Positions 20,840 to 33,836 of a stretch of 64,000 nucleotides of DNA are shown piece by piece. The translations under genes were made by a program, and so were the position numbers. Within the stretch, counting starts at the first letter, position 1. Each line of letters begins with the position of its first letter. A model generated the notes under the pieces. It did no database searches and was not told where the DNA came from. It saw nothing but the letters and a program-made list of their open reading frames with translations. Origin of the DNA: Balanoglossus misakiensis (taxonomy: Eukaryota > Hemichordata); the NCBI GenBank assembly GCA_040954595.2, contig CM082596.2, positions 2,480,001 through 2,544,000 of the forward strand. The letters run 5' to 3'.

Positions 20840-23800
20840 ATGGCGTCTGTTAAAGTTGCTGTGCGGGTCCGACCCATCAATGAAAGGTCAGTGATAAATA
20901 TTAGACGTCCGACAGATGTACGATCAGAAATCAACATTTTGGTTTCTGTCCTCCGGAGTCCTGGCAACAGATGTCCTGACTAAAAGGGGGAGGGGTCGCG
21001 TATTACACACACTCGTAGTGAGAAATTGTCCAATATTTCGTTCTCCGTAGAATCTGGGACATATCTGTCATGATTGCTACTCTCTCTCCGATTGGCGTCG
21101 ATTTGTTTTTATGAGCCAAGTCAGAAACGGAGGCCTGGTCGGATTTCATGATTTGCAATCAACACGTTGACCCTGTTGTCTGTGTGTGACAGTGGCAAAC
21201 ATCCTGTTTATTGTGAATTATGCGTGAGAAGCTAACATATTGTTCAACCTTACGTGTGTATAATATGTTCGCAATCATGCCTATGTCGAAAACATTCAAA
21301 ACTCGGTTTGATGTTGAATCGACAGTAAAACTAGGAACAGCAATGTCAGTTTGTCTGCTTCCACTAATGCAACCTTGGGCATATCCCCGATAGGTGTGTT
21401 TTATGGCCAGTTATTTTTTTCAATGAAAGTATTATCTGCACCCATAAATGAAATGGCCCATCTGAAAGTTTTGTGTGATCATATGACTGCATACACGTTC
21501 TCTTAAAACATACTTTATCAGGGTTACAAGTTCAATAAATGGTGATAAATGTTTCATTGTAGATTTTATTGATAAAAAAATTCTGCTTGAAATAAACAAT
21601 TACAATGGGAAGTTATTTACACAAAAATCAAACAAAGTATGAAGTACCCTTGCTACTTACCCTTGCATACCATGGCAACACAATCAGAGCCTTGGCAATC
21701 AAACTTATTTACTTATTTGCGCCAGAGATTCCTATACAAATTAGAGGTGAAATCTGTGTTTGATTTTGATCCAGGCATGGTATAGCCGTACATGATTACC
21801 AGCACTTGTGCATTGCTATAGGAAAAAGTTCCACTCTGTGGGTACAGCATACAGGGGCTGGCAATGGTATCTTTTACTACTGTTTGTGATTTACAAAGGT
21901 CGAAGTATCAAAGTCTTTGACCCCGATCAATTACAGAATACCCAACCTGTAACCTATAATATATGATTTTGGGGTGACCCCATTTAAAACATCACTACAA
22001 TGTTGCTAAACATGAAGAAATTGAAGATTTCTGATGATCTCATTTCAACATATAGAGTGTGCATCAGCCATAAGGCAACTATTGACTACATCCATGTGTT
22101 TGTTAAACTTACAGGGAGATAAATTTGAATTCACCATGCATTATTGCAATGGAAGGGAAGAAAACCACCATTACAAATTTGAAGGTAAGTTTTAGCCGAA
22201 TATAGAATGTCAAACAGACACTGAGGTTGTTGTAGATTAAAACACAAAGGAGGGAAATATATGATAAAATATATTTTGCTCAGATTGGACTAAGGTAAGG
22301 TCATCTGGGGTCAAAGTTTCTTGCGCATGCATGTTCATAGAAAGTCGTATTTGATTTTGTGTATACAGATTGAATGTACTTTTCAATCAGTAATTGAAGA
22401 TTTCCAGTAATTTCAGAGTACATATTCCAAATTGCTAAAAGAGGAAGTGTTCTAAAAGTTTATATTTTCAGCGTTGACAAACAGTGAAGGTTTTGTTTGT
22501 GTGTGAATAAAGCAGAAGTCAAATAAGTTGTTTTGTTAGCATTCTTTCTGTGTTAAGGTCACTGTCAGTTGATTTGGTATAATCAGCAAAAAATTGGCAT
22601 TGGCCTTCTCAGGTGTAAATCCCTATATATTGAGGTAATTTTGGGTTTCTTATCAGGAAATTGGACCTTTGATTCTGCTGTGACATTTCCTTACACAACA
22701 TTTGTCATATCAGGGCTTGGTGTGTAAAGTGAAGGCTGTTATCAACACTGTGCACAAATGTCATTTGCAGTATACAATTAATACACGTGATATGAAAGGT
22801 GTATTGGAGTGTGAAAAATGGAGGAACTTTAATATTGTTTATAGTTCTACAATGCACATTGTCATAGTTGTAATGAATGGCTATTTTGACTTGCATGACC
22901 CCAAGATAGAATTAAATATGATTAATCTACACTCAACCACATATGAATGATTTCCTTTGGTCAACTTCAGCTTCCAGTATCTGCAGCTGACGGTGATCAC
23001 GGCAGAGAACGTCTCAAATCATTTATCTATGATTATTCCTACTGGTCTTACGACGCCAGTGATGCCAACTTTGCATCACAGCAACAGGTGAGTCTCACAG
23101 AACACCCGTTCAACACCATGGTTTGGTCCAAATCCATTATTTTTGTGGTAAATTTGGACCTCTATATAGGGAAATGGGGTGAAGGGTAAAAACTAGTTCG
23201 TAGCAGAATAATGTGTGCAGTTATATTAATTGTTTTTGAGAAATGTTAATTGTACAATAATTGTCTTTTTATAGGTATTTGAGGATTTGGGCATTGAAGT
23301 TCTGAAGGCGGCATTTGAAGGATACAATGCATGTGTTTTTGCATACGGACAGACAGGGTCAGGAAAATCCTACACAATGATGGGAAATAAACCAGTAAGT
23401 CACACATTGTAGTATTTGTTGTAAATGTAAAGTTTAGTGTACACCTCAGGTCTAATAGTGTAAGGTCCAGATATAGGTCATTAATCTTATTTTTCCCCCA
23501 CGAGTTGAACGTCACTAGTTTGTCAACTATTCATGGTTGATCAGGATGAATGGAAGTTTAAAATGTATCTTTTATTGTGTTTATAGGATGCCATTGGCCT
23601 CATTCCCAGAATCTGTGAGGTGAGTGTATTGTGAGTGTGAGTATATACTGCTTTCCTCAAAATCATACTTTTAATGCACTTTTATTTGTTAAAATCACGG
23701 AAAACTGAAGTTGCATTTACTTTGTCATAATTTACAGGGGCTGTATAATCACATTGAGGGGGATAAAAGTGCTGGGACTTCCTACAGAACAGAAGTCAGG

Positions 23801-26800
23801 TATTTACATTCTTTTCCTGAATTCATGTTCTTTCACAGGAAATATGAACTTGAGTGATTTATTCATATCGGTCATCTTGACTTCTGAATTTGATGGGTTG
23901 AATGTCTCTTCCATTCCTTCTTGCAGCTACCTCGAGATCTACAACGAGAGGGTGAGGGATTTGTTGAAATCAAGAATGCAGCACGCATTGAGGGTCAGAG
24001 AACATCCAAGGGATGGTCCATATGTACAGAGTAAGTGAACTGTAGAATTACCATCAAACTTGAGAAGTAATAACCTGCATGGTCTTCAGAGTTTGCTTGT
24101 GGTTAACTGGAATTAAAGTTCATAGCACAGGATTTTTATTTAGCCATTGATATAAACATCTCCCATCTCTGTCCAGGTTTATCCAAACACCTTGTAGCAG
24201 ATTATCATGACATCGAGACACTCATGGACCGAGGAAACATACAAAGGTAAGGCCAGGGATAGCTTCTACTTTTTCAGAAGTTGACATTTTTATTTGTTTA
24301 TCGATTGAAATGGAACTGAAAATGTCTTTTCTCTTGTCAAATTTAATTGTTCGACGTTTGAATATTTCAGAACCACAGCATCTACAAACATGAACGACAC
24401 AAGCAGTCGATCGCATGCCATATTTACAATCAATTTCACACAGGTAAGAGTGACTTACTTTATATACCGTAGTTATTGTTAAACAGTATGTAAGAGGACA
24501 GACATATACCTTGTTAGTTCTTACATGTATGCCACCTAAACATGAATATCTGTAAAATGAGTGTCTACTTCTAACCAGGCATATGACTTGATTTTCAGGC
24601 AAAATTCTACAATGATCTCCCGAGTGAAACTATCAGTAAAATTCACCTTGTTGACTTGGCTGGAAGGTAAGTAATCGATTGAAGAGATTTTTTTTCAAAC
24701 AAACATTTCACCACTTCTACTTCCCATATTTGGTTTGTTATATTTGCTGCCCATATTCTCTATCCAAGTGTAAGCTTTTGCTCATCGATTTGAAGTTTTC
24801 ATATTGCAGTGTGGTACATCCCTGTGGTTGTACATGTACACACAAACAAATGTACTGATTGGTTGCCTTCTATTTTGTGTTTTTGTCCAGTGAGAGAGCT
24901 GATGCAACTGGTGCCACAGGTCAAAGGTTGAAAGAAGGTGCCAACATCAACAAATCGCTCGTTACCCTTGGAAATGTCATTTCAGCATTGGGTAAGCTTG
25001 TTCAAATTTCTACATTTTGTGAATAATCAAATACTGTATTTGTAATGTACCGAACAGTGCCACCTTTGGTCAAAATATTGTAATTTGTTTTTCATACATC
25101 TCAAATATATAGCTGACATGTCATCAGCTCAAGTTCAAGGTGCCAAAAGGAAACCACACTTCATCCCGTACAGAGACTCTGTTTTGACATGGCTGCTGAA
25201 GGACAGTCTGGGTGGTAACGCGAAGACAATCATGATAGCCAGTAAGTACATGTCGTCGTCATAGTCATTTTACTTCAATGAAGTCTGTTTCATGTCTCAA
25301 AGCAGCTACAAATGTGTGTCACTGTGAAGGACCTGTGTTGCCAGAATGTAAGGTGGATCTGAAATGCTGAGAGAAGTTGATGAAAGATTGCACAGAACAG
25401 CTCAAAGTTCATGTTGATTCACTCCTTTGTGTTCATCTGACAGATATATCTCCAGCAGATGTGAACTATGCTGAGACACTAAGCACATTGAGATATGCAA
25501 ATCGAGCGAAGAACATCATCAACCAACCAGAAGTCAATGAAGTAAGTCATTAAAAAAATGACATCACCATCTAGAGTCAATAGTGACAAATTTTAACTTC
25601 TCCCTTACGTGACTCTTTGTATACCCGCACTTCCGCACTTAAGGAATTGTGAACCACTCCTGGAAAAACTGAGAGTCCAGGAAGAGTACAGTTTATTCCT
25701 GGAAAGTCCCTGAGAATTATATTCTCCAGTTATATTCACTGGATTTCTTGTTGTTGCACAGGATCGTAATGTGAAGTTAATCCGTGAATTGAGAGCCGAG
25801 ATAGCCAACTTGAGATCCATGCTTTCTGGTGGTATCGTAAGTAAAATTTCACATTCCCAGTGTCAGATATTCTTAGCTAGAATCTTCAGCATTCAATTGG
25901 ATCTGTGTTTTGACAGGTTATAAATTCCTGTTATAAATACCTGAGTGTTGCCCTGGTTAAAAGATCAGTGAATGACATGACATTGTCTGCTTTTTGATTT
26001 CAGGCATCTGTCAAGGAAGCTGAGATGGTGGATAAACTGCATGAAAATGTTGCCCGGGTAAGAATACTTTACAGACTGGTATTCTTATTATTTAGTGGAC
26101 GCTGTGGATTCAGTCTCCAAAGGGTGTACTGCTTCTCTCGTCAGCAATGGTAGATCAGATGCTATACAAGAAACCACTTTCTATTTTCTTGCTCATTTCA
26201 GGTTAAAGTTCTCACAGAAGAATGGGAAACAAAATGGAGGGAGACGAAAAAAATTATGAAAGTAAGTCACTAAAAGAGATCTTACGGAACATATACATTT
26301 CAGGAAAAATACTTTTATTTTGAATTAAAATATTTTAGATATGTTAAGGTCAGGTTTGGTCACTTATCATGTGTGACTTGAATTGATGTTTCTAGGAACA
26401 GACACTGGCATTACGAAGAGAAGGCATTGGTGTTGTTCTAGATTCAGAGCTGCCTCATCTCATAGGTATTACTGATGATCTACTCAGTACAGGCCTCAAA
26501 CTTTATCATCTCAAGGTAAGGATGTGCATTTGAAATCCTTGCGTTGACTTAATATCTCAAGTCTGAAATGTGTCACATTTTGATGAAGTAGTCGTGATCA
26601 AATGGGAGTCCAGTGTCCAATAATGATTTGATTTTTCTGTCCATCAGGAAGGGTTCACAACCGTAGGTCGTGAGGATGCCCACAATAAACCTGATATGGG
26701 TAAGTCAATGTTCAGAATAGTGTTCCATGTTACCTGGCAAAATGGGTATGTGTATTAACTTCATACCAGTTTTGAAGTCTTTCGTAAAATCAAATCCTAC

Positions 26801-29800
26801 CAGCTAAGCTGAAAATTCAGATGTCTGTCTCCCAATAGTACCGTATGACATGGCATTTCATAGAAACGTTCAATAGATTTTGAACATAGAACTCCATAGT
26901 ATACAATAATATGTGTGTGATAATTGATGTTCATTCTCTTCACAGCACTGTGGGCTTTGGACATTGAAGAAGAACATTGCTATTTTGAAAATGCAGGGGG
27001 AGTTGTTACTCTGATACCACTCAGAAACGCTCCTTGCTCGATCAATGGACAGAAAATTTCACAGCCAACAATGCTTGCACAAGGTAATGTAGCTTTAATG
27101 GTCAAGTGGCACTCCAGTTTTGTATAATATCTTAACCCTTTTGCCACCATGGTTTGGTCCAAACCCATTGTTTTCTATGCTTAGTGTACAGTACATGCAC
27201 TTACCTTGTCTTGTGTATTTCTCTGACAGGCTGCGTGGTTCTACTCGGCAAGACACACATGTTCAGATTCAACCATCCAGCAGAAGCAGCCAGGCTGCGT
27301 ATGGAGAGGAAATCTAAGTCAATGACAGATTTGGCAGTATCAAATGAAAACTTGCTATCGTTGTTCAATAGCCCTGGGTAAGAATTTCAGTTTGTTTGCA
27401 GGAATGTAGTCAGGGGTTAAAATTAAGTGTGTTGGTGTTGTAAGTGTTTGTGTGGATGGTGCAGTCAACACATGCAATAATTTATTGTCAACTGTTTTCC
27501 AACTGACAGAATGGAACTTGAGAAGATGCAGAGAGAAGAGTTGGAGAAATTGGAAGGGAAAAGGTACACCATGATTTCCTATGTACATTGATTTGAATTT
27601 TAGTTTAGACAAATCACTTTTTGTGTGACGTTGATGTGATCATGTTCCTTTAAATTCCAAATTTCAGGAGACACATTGAAGTCTTGGAAGAGAAGCACAG
27701 ACAGGCTGAGGAAGCAAGACTGAAGGAGCAAGAAATCCGGGAAGACGACCTGAGAAAGCGGACACACCGTCTGGAGCAGTTGAGACACGAGAGCGAACAG
27801 GCCAAGCAAGAGGCTCAGCGGGAACAGAGGAAAATCATCAAAGAGCAAGAGAGATTGAAGAGGCAGAGTGCAGATTTCTTGAAGCAGATGGAAGATTACC
27901 AGAGACAGATGGAGGACTACCAGATTGAGAAGGAGAAGTTTGAGGAGGAGAAGATGCTGGAGAAAGAGGAGATCGAGAAGGAGAGGCAGAACTTCGAGCA
28001 AGAGCGCGAGCAAGAGAGACAGAAGCTGGAGGAGGAGAAGAAGGAGATGAGAAGAAAGATCGAGCAGGAGATGGAGAGGTTGGCCGAGATTGAGGAGAAG
28101 CAGAGACACACGGCCGAGGAAGCCAGGACGGCCATCTTGCAGGAGCAGCTGAAACTGGAAGATGAGAGGAAACTGGAGAAGTTGCAGTTGGAGGGAGAAT
28201 TGAAACGGCTGGAAGAGCAAGAGCTGCGGATGAAGGAAGCTGCTAAGGAGGCGGAGGTCGATATCACTAGGAGACTGGAAGTGTTACAGGAGGAGCGAGA
28301 TCAGGAGTTGGAGATGATCGAAGCGGAGAGGAAACGGCTCGAAGAGCTGCAGCTGCAGCAGGAGGCGGCCAAGGAACTGGCGCTGGACAGCCAGGCCAGC
28401 ACCATTGATCGACTGCGGGAGGAGGGTGAGAAGTTGGTGCAAGCGCGTCTGGAGGTGGAACGGCTGCAGGAGGAGCAGGGCAAACAGATGCAGCAGTTGG
28501 AGGACAGCTGCCGAGCCAGGCAACTGCAGATGGAATCAGAAATCAGGCAGCGGAGAGACGACCTGGAGAAGGAGCGAAGGGTTCTGAACGAGAGGGAAGT
28601 CAAACTGAGGCGGGTGTTAGAGCTAGGACAGTATGAAAGCGACGAGGAAAGGGAAGAGATTGAAAAGGAAATGCAGGAGATACAGAATCAGAAAAAGACG
28701 CTGGATTTGAAGGAGGATGAGATTAACAAGAAAGAAGAGGAGAACAGAGAAGTTATTCAACAGGAACTGATTGCACTGGAGGAGAGGAAACATTTTAACG
28801 AGGACTTGCTGGAATCGAAACGCAAGAGACTTGCAGAGATGGAAAGGGAGAATCTGCTTTCTATTCAGAGGGAGATTTCTGAGAAAAATCTGAATCTTGA
28901 GGAACGGAAGAGGAAGATTGAAGAGGACGAGATGTTGTTGAGTGAGTTGAAATTAAAACACCAGAGTGCCATCTCGAAGGCCATGGAAGAGAAGAGGGTT
29001 CTGGAAGAGGAACGGCTGCACCTGGAAGATCTGGAGAAGCAGCATGCCATGAAGTCAGAGCAGGCACTTGCCGACATCGACCGGCGGAAACACATCCTGG
29101 ACGAGGAGACGGAGAAGAAGATTGGCAAGATCGAGGAGAAAAGGAAGGAATTAGAACAGCAGCAAGAAGAGATGACGGCCAGCACCAAACTGAAATTAGA
29201 CCTCAAGAAGAAGAAGCTGCCCAGGAAGGCCATGTCTGTAGCCGGCATGGAAGACCTGGATCAACTGGCCAGGGCTGTGGAGGATAGGGATATGGATGTG
29301 AAGAAAAAAAAGCAGGAAGAAGAAGGAAAAATGCTGGAAGAGAGACTTAAGGTATAAACATTGGGCTCAGCATTTTAATACAATAACCCTTCACGTAGAA
29401 ACAACCATAACTGTAAAACAGATACTGCTGTATGCTATCCTTGTTTAGTGTGTTGTAAGTGAAATCATGTATTTTCTGTTACTGCAGTCTGTCCAGGAAC
29501 TTGAAGAACAAACCAAGAGGGCAGAACTGGAATTATCCAGGAAGAGACAGGAATTTGAACTGCAACGACTCAAAGAAATCGAACGAATTAAAATGGAGAA
29601 ATACAAACTGCAAGAAATGGAAGACCAGGAAAGGTAAGGAGGTCAAAATGAAAATGACCCGGATGATCTTTTTGGTTAGAGCTGCTAATCATTTTGTCTT
29701 CCAGAAAGCTAATTTTGTATGTAACTATCTGTATGTACACAGAATACAGATAACCAGGACTTATTTGAGATTGTGTCATACACATCATTACTGCACCCTC

Positions 29801-31494
29801 ATTTGTTGACTTACTATTTTTGCCCCAGGGTCAAAGAAATGGTGGAGGAAGAAGTGAAGAAACGATTGTTTGAAGAGAAAGTTCAGCGGGAGAAGCAACT
29901 TCTTCAGGAGAGGGAACGAGAACAACTGGAAAGAGAAAGGGAAATCCAACAGCTGAAAAGAAGTCATGAACGGGAATTGGAACAGTTGAAAAGGAAATTT
30001 TCATCAGGGTGAGTGTCATACAGATCTTGTGATTCATTCTTATACTCTAAAGATATGATTTCTTGATGTTATGTTGGTAGTTAGGTTGTTACATTGAGAT
30101 AGACTAGCACACTTACAAGTTTTTAACTTTCTGCTTTAATCCAGACAAGCCACTGGAAGTAAATCCAACCCATACGCTGGTCTGAAGGTATGTACAGAAG
30201 AAGTTTTGACTTGTAGGCACTCTTCATAAATTTATCACAGAACAAAACCGTGTACGGATGAGAGCTCCATGCATGCACATTCAGGATCAGCGTTAGGGAT
30301 TTGAGGAAGTGACCTGTGGGTATGTTCAGTGGATAACTGCCATAGAAATATAATCATTGTTGGTTTCTTACAGAATCGAGATGGATTGGGAGAATCACCC
30401 CCACCAAGAAAAGTACTCAGTGAGGTATAAAGTTTGTATTCAATCTATTGGCTTTACTTGATAACTGTTTGGCTCTGTTTCTTTAACATATATTTGTCTA
30501 CCTGCCACTTCCAGCTCTGCTTATCTGCCTGTATCTTCTACTCACTTTCAAAATGATAATTCTGAGAGTTCTTCAAAGTTTACTGAATGTATAATTGTCG
30601 TCTTCTTTGCTCTGACATATTGATCTGCAGTCCAATATCCACACCAGGCCGCTGACCGAACACACCCGTCCAGTTGAAAACCCTATCATTGTGAGTATAC
30701 CCAAGTACATGTTGAGAGGACATGGAAGAGACTCACATCACGTGTTTGAAGTCAAGGTGAGAGAAAGCTAATGTTCCTTTTTTTTAAAAGAAGTTGACAA
30801 GTTTTCTTTGCCCCCTTCCTGTAGTTATCTACATCGATGTGAGTAGCAACCACTAACATATGCACCTTGACATTGACACAGGTATCTGTGTTGGACAACA
30901 GTTGGATTGTCTACAGACGATACAGCCAGTTCCGAGAGTTACATGAAGTCATGAAACATCGGTATCCAGAGGTAAGTTATCATTAAGCTTTTGTAAATTT
31001 GTTTTGAATTTACATGTGCATACACAGCAGAATGCCATCATCTAAAAGATGATAATTGATGTCATTTAAATTTTCAGATTGGAGCTCTGGAATTTCCTCC
31101 AAAGAAACTTTTTGGCAATAAATCAGAGAGAGTGGTCTCAAAGAGGAGAGGTCATTTAGAGGTAATTCATTATGGTATTGTTTTATAATGAAGATATCAT
31201 TATATTAGTTATGTGTGTTATTTCACACTCCACTTCCATCACCCAGTAATCTCTCCCTGCATTATCTGTGGCAGTATTTATGCCGTTTGCACTGAAATTG
31301 AAATGTGTATTTGATGATCTTCTTTTTTTATCACACAGAATTATGTAAGAAGTTTTATCCATGTCTGTCTGCGTCTTCCGAAATGTCCTTTGTCGCCGGG
31401 AGAAGGCCGTATTCTTTCCAAGCACACGCTCTGTGACTTTGCCCCGTTCTTCAAGAAAGGCGCGTTTGAAACAACCAGGTACGGGACGTCATAG
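20840..31494 (+). CDS. KIF16B: Kinesin-3 motor KIF16B-like (motor, FHA, coiled coil, PX), complete
   Basis: Plus-end kinesin that carries PI3P-positive early endosomes. Thirty exons: 20840-20886, 22115-22184, 22971-23087, 23275-23394, 23587-23619, 23738-23799, 23927-24030, 24177-24246, 24371-24443, 24599-24666, 24891-24991, 25113-25241, 25444-25541, 25762-25836, 26004-26057, 26202-26261, 26396-26515, 26648-26699, 26946-27083, 27230-27377, 27510-27563, 27668-29351, 29488-29633, 29829-30008, 30145-30187, 30374-30424, 30631-30756, 30882-30971, 31078-31161, 31339-31494. Sum 4353 nt in one frame, 1450 aa (human about 1317). Start [17 protein letters not shown]-loop GQTGSGKS 103-110; switch I NDTSSRSH 216-223; switch II DLAGSE 251-256. 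FHA about 450-560 (FTTVGRE, CSINGQ). PX from about 1315 with RRYSQF 1353-1358 and FPPKKLFGN, the expected PI3P pocket. The PX tail separates it from KIF1 and KIF13. Confidence 0.96.
23101..23190. mobile_element. MITE-like element, copy 3 (degenerate), KIF16B intron 3
   Basis: It shares CACCATGGTTTGGTCCAAAT and TTTGGACCTCTATA with copies 1 and 2. Both terminal repeats are decayed (ACCCGTTCAACACC and GGGGTGAAGGGT). It begins 13 bp after the exon donor at 23087. An older insertion than copies 1 and 2 judging by divergence. Confidence 0.7.
27132..27181. mobile_element. MITE-like element, copy 4 (5' half only), KIF16B intron 19
   Basis: TTAACCCTTTTGCCACCATG followed by GTTTGGTCCAAACCCATTG and TTTTCTATG match the left half of copies 1 and 2, then homology stops. 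A truncated fragment with no right terminal repeat. Confidence 0.68.
27668..29351 (+). other. Giant coiled-coil exon of KIF16B (1684 nt)
   Basis: About 560 codons in one exon, more than ten times the typical exon in this gene. Composition is dominated by E, K, Q, R and L with heptad-like spacing and clusters such as [17 protein letters not shown]. It would form the long stalk between FHA and PX. The strand bias creates long antisense open frames (about 206 and 127 codons) rich in L and S, which are shadows. The exon is more GC- and purine-rich than its introns. Confidence 0.9.
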
Positions 31495-32600
31495 CCACCC
31501 TTCAGCAGTGGAGCAGGCAACCCTACAATGACAATGCTTCAGTCCTGTTTTGCTTCAGAGAGGTATATTCCATAGGTGGGAGAGAAGAAAGATGGGTGGA
31601 CTATTAAAAATGTACTTGCTTGGTGCAACAAGACTTGTTGATTCCAGCAGTTGCATATGACACCCCTGAACCAAGGTTACAGGATTTTCTTGTCGACTTG
31701 TAACAAGTTATTTCAAGTGTTATCATTTTCTGTTTTATTTATTTGCATTCAAACTAGTGTTTGAAGACTATCACAATTTTAACTTGACATTTATCCGTTT
31801 CACCGCCGCTGGTAGCATTTCCATTGGTACGCAACCTCAAGTTCAAATTGAAGGTCACATTCAAACCAATTTGGCATCATTTCTGTAAATACTTTTTAGA
31901 GATGAAACACTTTCAGATATGAAAGCTTACATTCCAGCCTCAACTCTGTATAGAAATTCTCTGACACTTTGATGTGAAAATATTTCCAGAAATCCTTTTG
32001 AGAAAATTATGGTTGTTTTCAGTCTGCTAAGAAAGATTGTTAATATTTGCTGCCAAAAGTGTATGTGGGTGCCAGTTTTACATCTGTAATGCAGGTTTTA
32101 AAAAAGTCTTCTGCATTTACATAAAAGTATGTACACATGACAATGAAAGTTTTTAGTGCATTTATTTTTTATTTTTGCCGACATGCATCGTTTCCAGACG
32201 TTTCCTGATAGCTGATGGATGTCACGTACAAAGTTTATGACCTTACGACCTGTAATCGATACTGATAAGAACTTCATAGCAAACTTGTAGCAAACTTGTG
32301 TCCTCGAGGGAGATGAGAACTTCATAGCAAACTTGTAGCAAACTTGTGTCCTCGAGGGACTGTGGTTTATTGTTGAATTTGATACAGTTGAATTTGATAC
32401 AGTTTACGTACATACAGTCGCACTCTTGGGAATAGCAAGTTGTGGCGATATCACGCCTATATTATCAGACTCGGCTGCGCAGGCAGTTTCTTCTGAAACC
32501 AACCCTGTCCATGAATACCTCTGTACCAGCAGTCTCAGTTTTGTTGAAAAAACCCCAATTGAACTTTTAATAAAGTTTCAACTGCAAATTTATTGGATAA
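31495..32600 (+). other. KIF16B 3' UTR, candidate poly(A) signal at 32569-32574
   Basis: No coding exon after the stop at 31492-31494. The first plausible plus-strand AATAAA is at 32569. A 48-bp-period duplication (32269-32359) lies within it. The end point is inferred; another AATAAA lies near 33077. Confidence 0.45.
32269..32359. repeat. Tandem duplication, 48-bp period, two copies
   Basis: A 43-base segment starting GAACTTCATAGC and ending CCTCGAGGGA occurs twice without change, 48 bp apart. Each copy also contains a smaller GCAAACTTGT repeat. The identity implies a recent event in the inferred KIF16B 3' UTR. Confidence 0.85.
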
Positions 32601-32810
32601 GACTAAAAAACAGTTGACAGTATTCTCCGTACAGCATGCTTTAGGTCAAAGGGTCGCTCATAAGGTGACGTTCAAGAATGGGACCCCAAGCCAGACTACA
32701 GTTGAACTTAGAATTAACTCCCTTGCTTTTAGAAATACCTGGGGAACAAGTTTTCTCAAATTCACTCGTACATGTAGTATGCGTGGGCGGGAACAGCCCG
32801 GACGCTCACT

Positions 32811-32994
32811 TGGCACACTGTTGCAATTTTATTCAGTGAGGTTGCAGCTCCATCAGCAATGAAAAGATTACCTCTGCGTGACCCCTGATTGTTCGTGCGC
32901 GATTGGCACACTGTTGCAATTTTATTCAGTGAGGTTGCAGCTCCACGCAATGAAAAGATAACCTCTGCGTGACCCCTGATTGTTCGTGCGCGAT
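32811..32994. repeat. Tandem duplication, about 92-bp period, two copies
   Basis: The segment beginning TGGCACACTGTTGC and ending GTTCGTGCGCGA occurs twice, starting at 32811 and 32903, with a few differences (CCATCAGCAATG versus CCACGCAATG). A CT-rich simple tract follows from about 32995. Confidence 0.85.
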
Positions 32995-33229
32995 CTCTCT
33001 TTCTCTCCCTCTCTCTCATTCAACGGCTTTCAGTCCAAAACAGACATAAAAGTTCTTTTTATTGAGAAATCAGGAAATAAAATACTGCATAGCAGTGACC
33101 TTGTTTTATGAATTGGTTCTTTTGTCTCTTATGTTTTATTGGCCGTGAAAAAAAACTGTTTATGTTAAATACGGGGAAAGGCTTAACTGTATTTCAATTA
33201 TGCAGTTAAAAAACAACTACTTTTGTTTA

Positions 33230-33540
33230 TCTAGCACATAGCAATGACTTTACGGCACCGAGCTGATGATCGCTGGGTCAACTTGCTCCATCTTACCACA
33301 GATGGAGAAACAACGGGAAAGAGGAAAGCAGACATTCTGGCGTCCGGTGAAGGCGGGAAGAAAACTTCCAGCAAAGAGCTGAGTGTTCCCGCTCGAATGA
33401 GCTACTAAGGCGGTGATTGGTTAAATAAAGAGGGAAAAGGCGATTGGTGGAAATGCAATGCAACCTCGTCCTCAGCCGATTTAAACCCCGCTCAATGAGA
33501 GCTATACCTTATCGATAACACAGGTACGTGCGGACAAATT
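33230..33540. promoter_or_regulatory. CG-rich promoter-like block with two CCAAT boxes
   Basis: GTGATTGGTT near 33413 and GCGATTGGTG near 33443 are inverted CCAAT boxes, followed by GATTTAAACCCC near 33478 and a possible donor ACACAG then GTACGT near 33524. The arrangement on either strand resembles compact histone-type promoters, but no histone gene is present. A 54-codon lysine-rich open frame starting at 33244 (plus strand) has no family I recognise. Confidence 0.3.
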
Positions 33541-33696
33541 TTCGTCAATCCCTTGGTTTTGGCATTAGCGTTTGTGCGGGGATATTAAAATCTCGCGCAC
33601 TCGGTACACTCCCAAACCCCGTAATCCACATCTAAAATGCATGGCCGGCCGCGCGGCCCGTGGGCGTGTCCAACATACACAAGCTTACTCGTGATT

Positions 33697-33836
33697 GACC
33701 AATACAATCACAATAAAATATATGAAGTTATGAACGCACCATTTAAGGTCATTCATGAATTATTAATTTTTTTTTCGAGTATAAAAGCTATTGCGCAAGC
33801 TATTGGCACTTGCTGCTCGTCTCCTATTCTGTAAGT
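33697..33836 (+). promoter_or_regulatory. TATA promoter with adjacent splice donor, upstream of the repeat arrays
   Basis: GATTGACCAATAC gives a CCAAT box near 33695. A strong TATAAAAG sits at 33780-33787. About 43 bp after the TATA box is a strong 5' splice site, TTCT followed by GTAAGTAT (33831). This is the layout of a short non-coding first exon of a plus-strand transcript. The only structures downstream before 41846 are the two tandem arrays. Whether they belong to one transcript is inference. Confidence 0.4.

Noticed and set aside
27600-29248. Long antisense open frames (about 206, 127 and 116 codons) opposite KIF16B
   Set aside because: Shadows of the E/K/R-rich coiled-coil exon; leucine/serine-rich composition and no splice or family support.
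33244-33408. 54-codon lysine-rich frame resembling a histone tail
   Set aside because: No stretch matches any core or linker histone; basic composition alone is not evidence.
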